DNA of 64,000 nt from Tetracladium setigerum (GCA_031472005.1 PZJY01000011.1:1488001-1552000), one strand, 5' to 3'. Shown: positions 47,723 through 60,055, counted from the stretch's first letter. Program-made: numbers and translations. The notes: a model not told the origin generated them from the sequence alone.

Positions 47723-48689
47723 TGTGCGTTGAATTTGATGATATGAGGGTTGAAGGATTGATGGACCGATAGATGAGATGATGCTACAGCTTCAGAGACC
47801 AGCGGAAATGTAAATTGATGGGGAGGAAAGGCGGGCTGCTTATGAAGAAGAGAAGTTGGTGGTTGTGTTCAGCCAAAGATGGCATGGCGGGGTCATCAGG
47901 CTAAATTTCTTGATGTCACTTCAGAATCTTGAACATCCATCCCATCCCGCTATCTTCACGATACCGGGGACTAAAAATAATCCACATCCATCTGTTTGAT
48001 GATTTGACTGGTCCATGAGGATATCTTGGGAAGGATTGGCAAAGACGGAGTACCAATTGGGAGAAGGGTTGTTACGAAATCCGAAGTTTTGTGTATCTGG
48101 TACAGTAAGTACAAATGCCCGTAATAGGAAACCCCGCCAAAATGATGCGGAGATAGATCGCTTCGGCGTTTAAAAACAACAAACAAACAAACAACATCAT
48201 TTCACTGTGGATTCGAAACCTTGGGCGGAAAGTGGAATTGAATGGATTTCATTGGTAAATGGTAAACCACAAGTCAATGCATAGTGAAAAATGGCGCAAT
48301 GGGAAGTTAGAATTAAATCTTTAGGGTGTGTTCATGATGACTCCTGACCGAAGATCGATCTCCATTCTTCACCCGAAAGGATTAGGAAGGCTAGATACAA
48401 TTCTGTAAGTGCTTATGACACCTACATTCATAATCACCGAAGCAAAGACTGTTTTCAACTAGTAAAAAGGAAAATCAATTCTGCTTCTAAAAAATCTACT
48501 CTGACAAAAAGCCTTGGTATCTTCGCAAACTCCATCGCTATGCAGCCGTTCGTAAAAATAGTAAAAACTCCAGCAGCAATATGCCAACGACCAGTGGCAA
48601 GAAATGCAATATTTCAAGACCAACTTTTTCACGCCCATGTCGTGCGTAGAAGAAGAAGAAGAACATCTGAGGGGAAAGAAGGAAATACT
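47723..48689. other. gene-free spacer, 0.97 kb
   Basis: Promoter of the dehydrogenase and 3' region of the ubiquitin protease. A (CAAA)n run lies at about 48175-48196. No gene recognised. Confidence 0.4.
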
Positions 48690-50455
48690 TCATTCTTTCT
48701 GGTCGTTCTCGTCATTCTCGTCCTCGTCCTCCGCCTCTTCTTCCTCCTCCTCCTCCTCCTCCTCCTCCCGTTGATAGAACAACAAATACGGGGTAAAACC
48801 TCCCGGTGGAGCAAGAACAGTGCTCGCATCGCTGCGAGAAGTCTGGCTATCATTGAACTTCATCCACTGGCCATCTCGATCCTTGGCATAGCAGATATAA
48901 TGGCCATAGTTGGTATTTCCAGCATGTGCCACGACGGCCGAGAGTTCATAGACAGCGCCGCTGGTGGTCTTTTCCGAGCGGAAACGTTCAAGATCGAGGG
49001 TCTCTTCGTACTTGATTGCTTTGCTGTTCTTTGTTCCATCCCATGAGAAGCGTTTCAGTTGGAATACGAGATTGTCTGGGAAGTGGGCAATTCTCTGGGT
49101 GCGGGTCTTGGAGGCTGGGATTGGATTGTTAGTGTTTGCTGGTTGGGAGTTTGTTTGAAGAGGGGGGGTGGCGGGACTAACTGGTGTTGTTCTTGCACTT
49201 TTCGCAGCGGTAGCCGGAGACTTCCGTGTTGAAATGGTGGTCAAGGTACCTGTTCAGACACTTATATGGTACCTTGTCCGCCAAATCAATAGGGATGAAT
49301 CCTTCGAGATTGTTCTCCGAGACACTTGAGTGGCCACATTGGCAGTTGACTCCACTGTCGGTGATGATGCAGTGGGAGGCTTCATATGATCGGAAGGTCC
49401 TGACGAGAAAGTAGTCAGAATGGGAAGAAAGAACTCCCGAAAAGAATTACTTACTTCTTGGTAAGCTGCTCGCGCATCTGCTCCATGATCCAGGTGAACT
49501 GGCCCTCGGAATCCCCTTGTCCGGTTAGTCGTCCATCGCCGGCAGGAGACCACTTGACTGCAAAAATAATTAGTACGTCGTCAGAGTAGAAGTGGAAAAG
49601 GACTTACGCTTAGCGAAGAGCTTGTTGATGATCTGCAACTCAGTTGTCAAATCCTGGTTTCTCCAGTATACCATTGCCAGCTTTCGGATAGCGCACGCAA
49701 CGCACTCCTCTGGCTCATCGGCCAGGCAATCTCCGGGTCGGTGGTCGTAAAGAAGCCAGTTGCAGAATTTACGAGAGTGGAGGAGAGCTTGAAAGAGACT
49801 GTGTCGGTAGCAAAGGTCGCCAGTAAGGTTCCTCATGCCTCGCTGAATGGATGGGATCATTCCTCTGGTATCGGAACGGACGCCATTTGCCTGTTAATTG
49901 TTAGTAATGCTACAAGTGACACGGAGGCATAGAGAATAAATTACCAAAGCTCTCTTCTGACGGAGGATGCGACGGTAATTGGTGAATCTGTCGCGTCGGG
50001 TATACTGCTCAGTGAATGAGGAGACAGTCCCAGAAATTGGTGCCAAAGTTGGTGCACTAGAGAGAAAGTCCTCAAGACCATGGGGCCCTGTACATATATT
50101 AGCGAAGTTCTAACAAGACTAGACTGGGGAGTGACATACCTTTATCATCCTTCGATTTCTTCTGCTGCTTTGGTGATCTTCCGTTGGATTCGCCATCTGG
50201 GTGAGCTCGCTTTGAAGATGACATCTTCGTTGGATTGAAGGGGGAGCTTGACAGTTTGAAGGGGCGTTTCAGATGGAAGGGCAGTTCTTGGGAAGTTGAA
50301 CGTCGGTCGTTGGTCTTGAGATTGGTAGAATTTCGGTGGTTATTCGAGAACTTGGAAGAACGATCGCGGTTGTGTTTACTTAAGGAGGAAAAGGAAGATT
50401 TGGAGGAAGAGTGGAAGCCATGGCCCTTTATATATCTCTGGCGTGGGGTCTCCAT
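48690..50455 (-). CDS. ubiquitin-specific protease (USP/UBP, peptidase C19)
   Basis: Deubiquitinating cysteine protease. Exons on minus: 50455-50140, 50087-49945, 49890-49608, 49557-49455, 49399-49182, 49114-48690; 495 aa with all phases exact. A basic Ser-rich N-terminus (about 100 residues) precedes the catalytic domain. The Cys box reads GMRNLTGDLCYRHSLFQALL. A Cys-x-Cys / Cys-x-x-Cys zinc ribbon is visible (NCQCGHSS and YRCEKCKNN). A LVFQLKRFSWDG strand and the His box AGNTNYGHYICY with a following WMKFNDSQ complete the fold. The Cys box differs from the usual GNTCYxNS: Asp-Leu replaces Asn-Thr before Cys. The C-terminus is an acidic Glu/Asp tail encoded by a GAG-type repeat at about 48722-48768. 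The target is unknown. Confidence 0.88.
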
Positions 50456-51251
50456 TTTGAACGTATTGTTGATTGCTGTATTGTCGTGTGTATTAAAGTG
50501 GTTTGTGATATTTTGGTGGTGGTTCCTATTGTCGTAGTGTTTGGTTTCGTTGGATAGCGACGGCAATAGAAGGACAATGCACTGAATTGAACAAGAGGTA
50601 CTCCAAAAAACGACAATGCTAAGCGAGATTGGCAAAGTGACTTGAACTGAGATAAAACAAAATCGCTCTCGAGTTGCACAATAGCGACTGTAGGTAATAT
50701 TATTTCTTTAGGTGACGTTGATCGGGTAGGTTGGTGATGTGATGGTGGTAGATTGTAGATATGGTGATTTAAGATGGCAAATTCTCGTCTATTCAACCGA
50801 GACTTGAGTTGTTACGAGGGGATATATAGACCAGCAAGAAACTATTCTCCTTCGGGAGTACAAGAAAGATTTCTTCGTCGAATAAGCTGGGCATAATCGA
50901 GTGAAATTTGAAGGGGCGAGAGCGAGAGCTTGTGAAATTTCTTTCGCTAAAATTGGGTCGGCTTTGGAACTTCTCATAAACAAAGACCAGATGATGTTTC
51001 TAGAATCATTGATCGTGAGGATTGGAGTTGAAACAAGTTTCTGGACTGAATCCTTTTGAAAGGACCGTGGTTGTGTTGTGTTGTGTTATCAAAGAGAAGA
51101 TGAACCGACTACACCTGCTGGACTTTTTTTTTTGTGACGACGGTGGTCCAGCTCTTTAGTGCCACGCCAAGCCATCTCACCGCCGGTCATTCCAACCATT
51201 TACAGACTAGTGCAGATGGGATCTTAGCTTACCTAATCTTTCATTTCCTCC
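50456..51251. other. spacer upstream of the ubiquitin protease
   Basis: Promoter and leader of the ubiquitin protease; a longer N-terminal open frame continues to about 50635 but its residues show no conservation I can recognise. No other gene up to the transposon end at 51252. Confidence 0.45.
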
Positions 51252-51300
51252 CACCAGTAGCAGTCAGAACTGACGGAACACCCCTTTGATGATATAAGCA
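51252..51300 (+). repeat. left terminal inverted repeat of mariner relic
   Basis: Begins CACCAGTAGCAGTCAGAACT and ends GATGATATAAGCA; pairs with 52720-52768 with about three mismatches over 49 bp. Confidence 0.88.
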
Positions 51301-52719
51301 GAACACCGAAACACCATGAATTATTCTATTAAATTTCACCACTTCTGGCCCTTAATGGGTGCACCACCAGTATTTATAAGGCGCTGGCATCTTCCAGGCA
51401 TGTCTTTGATACGATCACGCACTTCTTCTAGGGTGATCTTATCCCACTCGTCTTGAATCACTATTTTCAACTCATCTAGTGAATCCCATACCCTTTTCCG
51501 TACTCTTTGCTTTAAAATACACCAAATACCCTCAATCGGATTTAAATCTAGACTTTAAGGTGGATGATTAAGAGTTTCTACCCAGTTATCTTCTTTGAGG
51601 GTAATTGCGAGACTCTTCACTACCTTTTTCCTAGTATTCTGGCTCTCTCTTCCATGCCCGTGGGACCCATCATTATCTTCTTATAAAATCCATTATTTGA
51701 ATTCCCCGGAGCCATCCTTATACTCAGAGCTTTGCCGTATTCGAGCTTGTTAAATAGCGTCGATATATATAGGTAGAATCTTGTCGTGGTAGTACTTTTA
51801 AGTCATAGCGTTTCCTTTCGGCTTGGAATCACGATCATGAGGAAAAGAAGCCTCCCATTCTTTAAGTCGGGCCTGGAAGGTATCTTGATCTTCGTACTTT
51901 AATTTACGAGGCTTAGAAGGCTTCTTTAGATGTTCGGTACGCTCTTCTTCGTCATTATAAAATCGTAGTTTATCGCATTTTCCGTACCAATTAATCCAGC
52001 CGGCAATATGGAGTTTATTACCACTTAATGACCCTCTTTCTTGAATATTTTCTAGATCGTATCGTATCCCTCGCTCTCGTAGAATTCGGCCTTGAGCGGC
52101 AGCTAAAGGGTCGATATGCGCTTCATCGGTAAAGAAAATATTAGCCCAGAATTCCTCGATTGTCTTCCCTTAATGTAAATTCCCGTATATAACTCTCTTA
52201 TCCTTATTCACTTGCGAAAGCTTCTTGCCGACATAAGCTTGTTTATATTTCCGAGCTCCATTCGTATGTTTTAAGAGGGATCGTTGAGCTGTTCGAGCGC
52301 TACAGTCGATATTATGGAAAGAGAGTTGAGCTTCTAAAGTCTGCTCACGAATCGGGTTTCTTTTCGGGTCGACAAGCGCTTTACAGACTTCTTCGGACAT
52401 CTTTAAGGGGCAGCCGAGTTGATCCGAGGTATTTCTTCGTTTTCTATAAGCTGGTGAGCCTAAGACTAATCGTTCTTGCTTCCATCGGTGCGCTGTTGTG
52501 AGGGAGGGTGCGCTTTCACTTGCGATTTCCCGGAATGACTTTAAGCCGCGATCACGATCCAACGCATCGTAGAAACGGGTTTTCTGGATAGTATCCCATT
52601 CATGACGCTTGCCTGATCGATTTGGTGTACTCGGATAAAATTTGGCGCGTGTCGAGAGACTCATTTTGATAGTTAATTAGATGTAAGTAGTTTATTTATA
52701 TGGTGGTGTTTTGGTGTTT

Positions 52720-52768
52720 TGCTTACATCATCAAAGGGGTGTTCCGTCAGTTTTGACTGCCACTGGTG
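52720..52768 (-). repeat. right terminal inverted repeat of mariner relic
   Basis: Read on minus it begins CACCAGTGGCAGTCAAAACT and ends GATGATGTAAGCA. The differences from the left copy (A/G) are transitions, consistent with RIP. Confidence 0.88.
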
Positions 52769-52985
52769 TCCCCGCCGGATTATCAGATCTTCCACGACCG
52801 GCCAATTTCCTCTATTCAATGCATTGCACCACAAGCACAACAGAGCAGCGTCCATCCTGTGTCTCGGGAAGCCACTCATTACTTGGGATTGTCAACATCT
52901 GATCGCACAACAGCTTGTTCCAACGACACCTCTTCTCTCCTCCCTCTTTTCTCACATATATACCTACCTACCCAACACATAAACC

Positions 52986-53697
52986 ATGTCCTCAACCACC
53001 TCCCCACCACCCACTCCCCAAAACACCCCCTTCCCGCCTCCCAATACGAAGAAGAACACGTCCACACAGTCTACGAAAGCATAGCGAGCCACTTCTCCTC
53101 CACACGCTATAAGCCCTGGCCCATCGTCGAATCCTTCCTCCTCAACCTCCCCCCGGCTCAATCGGTCTCGACATCGGCTGCGGAAACGGCAAATACCTCT
53201 CCGTCAACCGCGACATCTACATCGTGGGCAGCGACCGCTCCTCCAATCTCGTTAAAATCGCCGCTTCAAAAAATAACGAGGCCGTGGTGGCAGACTCGCT
53301 TGCGCTGCCGCATCAAGAAGGGCGCTTTGATTTCGCGATTTGTATAGCTGTTGTGCATCATCTTTCTACGAATGAGAGGAGACGGGAAGCGGTGGCGGCG
53401 GTGTTGGAGTGCTTGAAGAAGGAGGGGAAAGCATTGGTGTATGTGTGGGCTTTGGAGCAGAAGGGGAGTAGGAGGGGGTGGGAAGAGGGTGGGGAACAGG
53501 ATGTTATGGTGCCGTGGGTTATGAAGAATGGGAAGAAGAAGGATGAGGACGTGAGTGAGAGTACGTTTCTGAGGTACTATCATTTATATCGCAAGGGAGA
53601 GTTGGAGGAGGATATTGAAGCTGTGGGAGGCAAGATTGTGGATAAAGGGTACGAGAAGGATAATTGGTGGGCGGTCTGCGAGCGAGGTGCTGGTTGA
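52986..53697 (+). CDS. TRM9: tRNA wobble-uridine (mcm5U) methyltransferase Trm9
   Basis: SAM-dependent methyltransferase that forms mcm5U34 in tRNAs together with Trm112; cytosolic. Single exon, 237 aa after repair. Motifs: YEEEHVHTVYESIASHFSST, RYKPWPIVESFLLNLPPGS, SAM motif GLDIGCGNGKYLSV, YIVGSDRSSNLV, FDFAICIAVVHHLSTNERR, ALVYVWALEQ and a C-terminal YHLYRKGELEEDI. Two one-base gaps break it: C5 at 53026-53030 and C6 at 53149-53154. Adding a C at each gives 714 nt in one frame. The ATG at 52986 gives the short N-terminus usual in fungal Trm9. The transposon end lies 217 bp upstream, within the likely promoter. Confidence 0.9.
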
Positions 53698-54322
53698 AAT
53701 GGTAATCGGAATGCCATTTCTGTGCCAATTGCGAGCGGTTATTCCGGACAAATGGCGCGTGAGGTGGGGATCAAGTTTGGACACGACACAAACAAACTGT
53801 GTGACAAAGAAAGCAGAAACCAGTCATTCCTCCACTTTCAGCAAACGCCCATTGACCCAGAAACAATCAAACATCAAATCGCACGATAAATTTCAAAGCA
53901 GAGTTGGATGATAAAAATTCGGTTAAAACTCCTAGCAAGCTGACAATCAATGTCTGAGCTACCCCACCCCAGCAATGACGATCTGCAAAGTTACAGAGAA
54001 GAAGAGTAGGAAGAAGAAGAAGAAGAAAGGCTACTCCGTACAAGCCCCCTAAAAGCAGTTCTACACGAAGAGGAGTAGAAGAAAAGAAGAAGCCCGTTTA
54101 TCCCAAACCCAGACTCCATGCCTTTCATGCAAGTCATAAGGAGTGTCGTCAAGTCTCATGCAATGCATCCATCAAAGTTTTCCCAACCACCAGCCAAGTC
54201 AATCCTCAGTCTATCCCATCCATCCGTCTGTCTTTCCATGCCAGACCAAAAAAACGCCGTCCAATTCCAACAAACACATTCATCCTCCAAATCGTCACAA
54301 AACAACAACAACATCATCATCA
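53698..54322. other. convergent spacer with (GAA)n
   Basis: 3' UTRs of TRM9 and of the Myb gene. Imperfect AAG/GAA repeats lie at 53998-54030 and 54065-54092. No gene seen. Confidence 0.45.
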
Positions 54323-55717
54323 TCACTGTCTCCTTCGACTCGTTTCTCGCGATCCCATATCCGGACTTCCTCGTCTCTTCACTGCCTCCGGTCTCACACT
54401 GTACATGCCCAGCGAAGGCAAAAGCATTCCCGGACTCGAATATCCGCCTCCACTGCTCGGCATACTCATGCCCATGGAATAGGCAGGCATACTGTAAGGA
54501 CTGACGCCTGTAGTCATCTCGGCGACACTTGGAAGATATTGGCCTCCTCCGCTTCCTACGTGGCCCATTCCCATACCAGCACCACTACCAATAGCAGACA
54601 AAGCCAATCCATCACTAGGGCTAGCAGGTGGCACAGATCTCGGTGTGCTGTCCCTTCTTGCAGCAATCGTTCTTGCGGGGCCTGCTTGCGATTGACCTCT
54701 TCCGCTACCACTTCCGCTGCTTCCAGAACCCTGTCTGCCGTACCTCGAGCTAGTACTGCCAATAGATTGGCTATGACTGTGGCCATGACTTCCATGCGAA
54801 TGGCTGTGCGAATGTCCGCGTCCAGGAGAGGAGCGATGGCCGGAAGGTGGTGCGTCGAGAGTGACATTTGATAGCGAGAAAGGGACTACACCTGCTCTGC
54901 GCGCCATATCGGCCTCGCCTAATTGCCAGTGCATTGCTTCTGCTGCGCGCCAGGGGATGGCCATCTCTTCTGCGACTTTGGCCCACATTTCTGGCTTGAA
55001 CCTGTATTAAGTTAGTAAGTCATCAAGAAAGACACTCCTTCAATCCCTTTCTTGCAATTTAAAAAGAGGTAAAAATCTCCAAAGTTTGAGGAGAATAAGC
55101 AAAAAACAAGGGGTAACCAACCGCTCATACAGCCTCGCCAATTTATTCTTCCGCTCCTCGTCCCACTCGCTCCTACGTTCCAGATAGTTCTGATAATGCA
55201 ACCTACACGAAATCGCACTCCTCCCCGGTAGCCGCTTCGAGATATCCTCCCATTTCATGCCACCACCTCGTAAGTCAATGATCAGTGCGTCCTCTTCAGC
55301 AGACCATTTGCTCTGTTTCTTGGCTGGCGATTCCGACGGGTGGGAACCGGTGGATGAAGAAGTGGATGGGTGAGGCATCTTGCGTTTTCCTGTGCTGTTG
55401 ATTGGATTGGCGAGGCTGGGGAAGGGAGGAGGTTGACTGGCAAGTGCATACGAGGAGGGAGGGGGCTGTTGTTGAAGTTGAGCTTGCTGATGACTTAGGT
55501 GTGGCCCTTGCTGTTGACCTAGGGCTGGACCTGAGAGTTGCTGATGGGAATGGATCTGCTCCTGACGAGGAAGATCTAGCGAGCGTGTGTTGTGGTGTCT
55601 CTGATGCTGCTGTTGCGCTTGCGGTTTCTGGTGTTGCTGCTGTGGTTGTGGAACAGAGGTAGAAACAGTCGACGACTCAATCGAGTCCGGTTCCTTGAGG
55701 AGAAGCGAGATATCCAC
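54323..55717 (-). CDS. Myb/SANT-domain protein (putative transcription factor)
   Basis: Nuclear DNA-binding candidate, 424 aa. Exons on minus: 55717-55122 and 55001-54323 (donor GTTGGT), phases exact. The N-terminal ~130 residues are Gln/Pro/His-rich. A Myb-like domain follows: KQSKWSAEEDALIIDLRGGG, MKWEDISKRLPGRSAISCRL, HYQNYLERRSEWDEERKNKL. A second SANT-like segment across the intron (FKPEMWAKVAEEMAIPWRAA, EAMHWQLG) completes a two-repeat unit. The C-terminus is Ser/Gly/His-rich (HSHSHSHGSHGHSHS) and ends with a basic cluster. Such fungal proteins are mostly uncharacterised; the target genes are unknown. Confidence 0.87.
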
Positions 55718-58700
55718 GATGACGGTGGTAGGAGTCGCCTATCGATACCGTCAAGATTGACGGATCATGTGCGAAGAGTGCGGGTTGGGTTTGGCTGACG
55801 CTTTTGCGTGCAGTGCAGGAACAGAGCAGAGGGACTAAGCCCGGAGGTAGGTCGGTGGGGGAGGTCGGGGTGTTTAAGTAAGCCAGCTTGTACAGTTCTC
55901 GTGGTTGTCTGGAATCTGCGTTTTAAGGTTCCGGTTTTGAAGGAGATAGGTACGTAGTTACGTCGGATGGAGGAAGTGAGTGAATTAGAATTTGGAAGCA
56001 GATTGTTGGGATGATGGTGCTGGTGAAACGGAAGCTTGACTGAAGGAGGGAAAATTCCGCAGTGATGGAGGGAGGAGAGTAAGGGCGGAGATATCTTGAG
56101 ACGATGGACAGATAGGTAGGTAGATCCAGCCAGAAACCAAGCTCGGATCGACGAGGGTGAGGATCCTTATTTCAGGAAGGGACCGGAGAGATGGCCTGTT
56201 TAGCAAGGGCATCAACTTGATTGGGAGAAATCCAATAGCCAATGATGGAAGCTTGAAGAAGAGGTGAAGAAAGAGAGGTGAGGAATAAAACAAGCGGAAA
56301 CGGGTGTCGACGTCAGGTGTGCTTGACGAGCTTGTGTGTAGAAGACAGGGAAGGAAGAGGGAGGGAAGAGACGTTGTTCTTCGAACCTATACCTGGTGCT
56401 TGCTGCGGCACCCATACCCTAAGGTATGATGCTCCCAAAACAAAAGTCGGTACATGGATATGGAGGGTTGGCCACATGGTTTTGGGTACGAGGAATCGGA
56501 AAGATGTGCGATGGACTTGGACTTTCGCTAGACCACACCCAAGGCGGTGGGGATGGAGTCATGGGCAAGGGTACTAAGCTGGGTAGTGTGCCTTGTGGAG
56601 GATTGAATTGGTGGCCACGAATTCATGCATGAACGTGAAGTGAACATGATGGATGGCCCTGCGAAACTAGCTGCCCGGGGCTTTATTGGAGGCTCGAATG
56701 GGGCTGGAGGTTGAAACCAGCCATGGACGCTGTTGAAACTCTTATAACATTCTCAGACTGCGGTGCGACCCTCAAGGCCGTTTTAAGCGCACGTCTGTGC
56801 GTGTGCGTATTATCCGAACATTGCTAACCCTCATTATCAAAATTGCAGCATAGTTTTTGCAATTCGACTAATCAAGCCGTCAGATATCTGCGTTGAGATG
56901 AAGTTTGTTCGACGTGGGAAGTCGTTGTTGGCAGAGGCACAACCCTCACTCACCCCGCCCCTCACTTGCCCAATAGCCGAACATAACCAAATCTTGGATA
57001 GGCCCTGTTGATGAGCGCGAACTGGCGGTCAAGTCTGCAGGGGCATTCTGGAGAAGATATCCCAAGTAGGGCAGGGAACAGGGGCTAGCAGCGTGCGATC
57101 TCCATGGCTTGCAGCGCTTCTCAAAGAGAGCAGGGCTGTCATGAACCACGATCTTCGTTCCAGCCCAGTCGAGCACGGTTCCCACAATACAAGGCAATCT
57201 CAAAATGGATGGCTTTAAGCATTTTACCCCAGGACCATTAACCAGCACTGGATGACACTTCTCTTGCTCGCCTCGGGCATTTTGATGCCTAAAGAGAGGA
57301 ACCGCGCTGGCTCGGAGTTGGATGCGTTGTTCAGGCCCCAAGAAAGCCGCACGAGTCATCGGTAGAACAATGCTTTCTCTCTCACTCTTCGTTTGCACGA
57401 AGAATAAAAGCAAGTTGCCTTTCCAAACAAAGGACACAAGCAGCTCAAGCCCACTGAATACATAGCAATTGTTCAAAAGGCGCGGGTCCTCACATCTGGC
57501 GGTGAAAGTTGCTCTTGTCATGTGAGCGCACTCTGGCTACACAATGGTTTACGGTGAACGGAGGATCGAGTCAGAATTGTGCATTCTGGGAAATGAATCC
57601 TTGAATCAATGCGAACTAAAGTGTAATAAAGAATCTTTGATATAGTTTGGTAATGCGTTTGTACCCAGCTTTGGTGGGCCAATTGCGAAAAGAGGAGCGT
57701 CGCTCGTTGGGCTCAAGAACCGAGTACAGCAAAAGGGTAGTTAGCCACTGATATTGCTTTTGGCGGTGTAAAAACAAAAATGACAATTCGAACTGCGCCT
57801 TGAGTATTTGAACTTGACAATGCCCAAAGGTGGGATCCCCTATTGGCAAGCTTGGAGGTGCTTGCAGAAAATGGAGAAAATGCGCACAATTGAGTTGTGA
57901 ATGACAGAGGCAGGGTTTGCCGTCTGCTGTGCCATGCTGTGCATTAGTCCAGGATGATCAATGGAGAGCTTGGGCTGTCAATTGTTTCCGCTGCCGCGCT
58001 TTCATGGGGCCATGGGAAAAGCAGCATCGAGCCATCGACTACTGTCTGTGGCTTGCTAGGATATATGCCAAGATCGGAGCACAATTGAACGCTTCTGCTG
58101 GGGACCGTAATGAGCATCCTCCGTTTGCCCATGCGACAATACGGATTGTTGTTGTCAAGGGAAAACAAAAGTTTGGTTCTCGAACCCGATTCGAAGAGGC
58201 AAGAATTATGCGTGTTCAAACGGGATACGGAGGTACTTGAGATTGAATCGACAGTCGGGCATTTTCCACGGGGATGCATCTGCATTGTCGCAGAACAAGA
58301 GTCGTTCGGCAGCGATCCGATGTTATGCCTTAACTGCAAGCTAGAGCCGTCGGTGTGAAGGGAGGAAGTGGGATTCGTGGGTCCAGGATAAAGGCTCACT
58401 CGAATTCAGTAACTGTCAGAATCTGGGTGGAGATGGATGCAGGCAGACTTCATCGTGGAGAAAACTCTCTCGATTCTTCTTCCTCCTCAGATGCCCCCTC
58501 ATGAGGATATCGACTGGCACGAGTAGGCTTAGTGTCAAGACTCTCAATAGTGGTCAATTGTCGCAGGATCCATGTGTGTTTGGGGTGGTGAGACCTAGGA
58601 ATACCTGGAAAGCAGCATGATGGCTGGCATTGTCAGGGTTGGAGCAGGAGTAGGCGTTATGTCTGGCGACAATGGCAATTGTAGCAGCAGCAGCAGCAGC

Positions 58701-60055
58701 AGCCACGATCTGCCACCCACCACATCAGTCACTATTTGACGAGAATAGATCTTTCCCCTCAATAATAATGGGTTTTCATGGGGTGGAATATTGGGAATTG
58801 CTGCAGGATCGAATATGCCTTCAATCCCTCATGTCGCCGACCAATTGAGTTCTGCTACCGCGACTCACTGCAAACGAGCGACTGTCAATGGAGGTGGGAC
58901 TGACGGGGACTGGGAGACGAGAAGGAGGAGCTGTTTGCCATGGAGTTGTCGCGTCGTCAGGGGCATGAAACTTCAAAACCAAAGGGGCAGAGTTGAAGAA
59001 AGTCTGGAGTCGAGTTATTTTGAGACCAACGAACACCAGGCGTGGAGATAGGAGACGGAGAAGTTGCAGGAGAGAAGGCGAAGCAACAAAGATAGATAGG
59101 AAGGATCAATCAATCAACTTGGTCGCAATTGGAGAGAACTTGTCATTGGATTTATATGGTTTGGTGATCTGGCATGATGAGCAGTGATATGATGTGTCTG
59201 TCTGTGGGATGATGTGATAATTGTGGTGATGGGAGAGAAGAGAGAGAATATATGTAACAGAAGTATAATAGAAGTATGAAGTATATCCCATACATACCTG
59301 GAGCAGAAGTGGACGACGAGTGGAACAAGAGAACGAAGAAGGCGGGAACATTGCTCCGTAAACCTTGCATGTGGCTGGAGCATACGCTAACCTCACCTGG
59401 GCATCCTGGTGGCTGATACGCTACTGATATTCTCCCCGTGACTTCCGCACTATTCGGTGGTCTCGTGACATCCCGAAAGCCTGCAATGTTCGCCATGAAT
59501 ACCTGGGTTGTCGTCTCTCCACAAACCTCGAAAGAACGAACTCCGTCTATTATTCCAAATCTTCATCTCCATTCACGGTTACGCCCTGATTTTCAATGCC
59601 CTTGTTTTCTTTTCCTGTTCCAACTTAAGATCTTCGACACTCCGTGTTTGGACGTTGACGCTAGTCAACATTCGATCAATATCTTCAATCTGGAACTCAG
59701 CCAAGTCCACAAACCACCAACCACAACGACCAACAACCACCACCACCACCAACACCACACGAGCCATCATTTCGAGACCCTGTCAACTTTGGCCGTCAAA
59801 GTGAACGTCCATCGAACTTCATCTCAAACTTCTAGAAGCCGCAGCTCGGAGATCATACCAGGGATCATATCGATCGATTGGTACCTTGCACGCGCTGCTT
59901 CCCGTGCGAGCCCTTGACTCTCCACATTCCTCCCAAATCTGTCATTCCTTGCGAACACCTTTGGTCGCCTTATTGCATTGATATCGAAGGGTGGGAAGTA
60001 AGATCGTCAGCTTGATCCACGAGATTTCCCTACCAAGCCGAAGAACGACCCAAAT
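55718..60055. other. gene-free region, 4.3 kb
   Basis: The longest stretch without a recognised gene. Open frames such as minus 57521-56946 (191 codons) and minus 58399-57944 have no domain I recognise and no consistent codon bias. An (AGC)7 tract lies at 58683-58703 and CA-rich/CAC-rich DNA at 59710-59760. The last ~600 bases probably hold the promoter and a long leader of the tubulin cofactor gene. Non-coding transcripts or a lineage-specific gene cannot be excluded. Confidence 0.4.
58683..58703 (+). repeat. (AGC)7 microsatellite
   Basis: Seven perfect AGC units in the gene-free region. Confidence 0.95.

Larger units (their letters stand above)
51252..52768 (-). mobile_element. Tc1/mariner-type DNA transposon relic with RIP-like stops
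   Basis: An element of ~1.5 kb bounded by ~49-bp inverted repeats (51252-51300, 52720-52768). The transposase reads on minus from 52664 (MSLSTRAKFYPSTPNRSG): a helix-turn-helix N-terminus, then the DDE core with FTDEAHID, EDNDGSHG and SLDLNPIEGIW, ending near 51340. The protein is otherwise almost collinear but carries at least six in-frame TAA stops (52170, 51798, 51750, two near 51690, 51555), several where Gln is expected (for example before EDNDGSHG and before SLDLNPIE). CAA to TAA is the transition expected from RIP. No clear target-site duplication is visible. The copy is dead, but its well-kept ends suggest a fairly recent insertion. Confidence 0.88.

Noticed and set aside
56946..57521. 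191-codon ORF on minus in the 4.3-kb gap
   Set aside because: No domain, no signal peptide, no plausible partner exons. Kept only as a possibility within the gap description.
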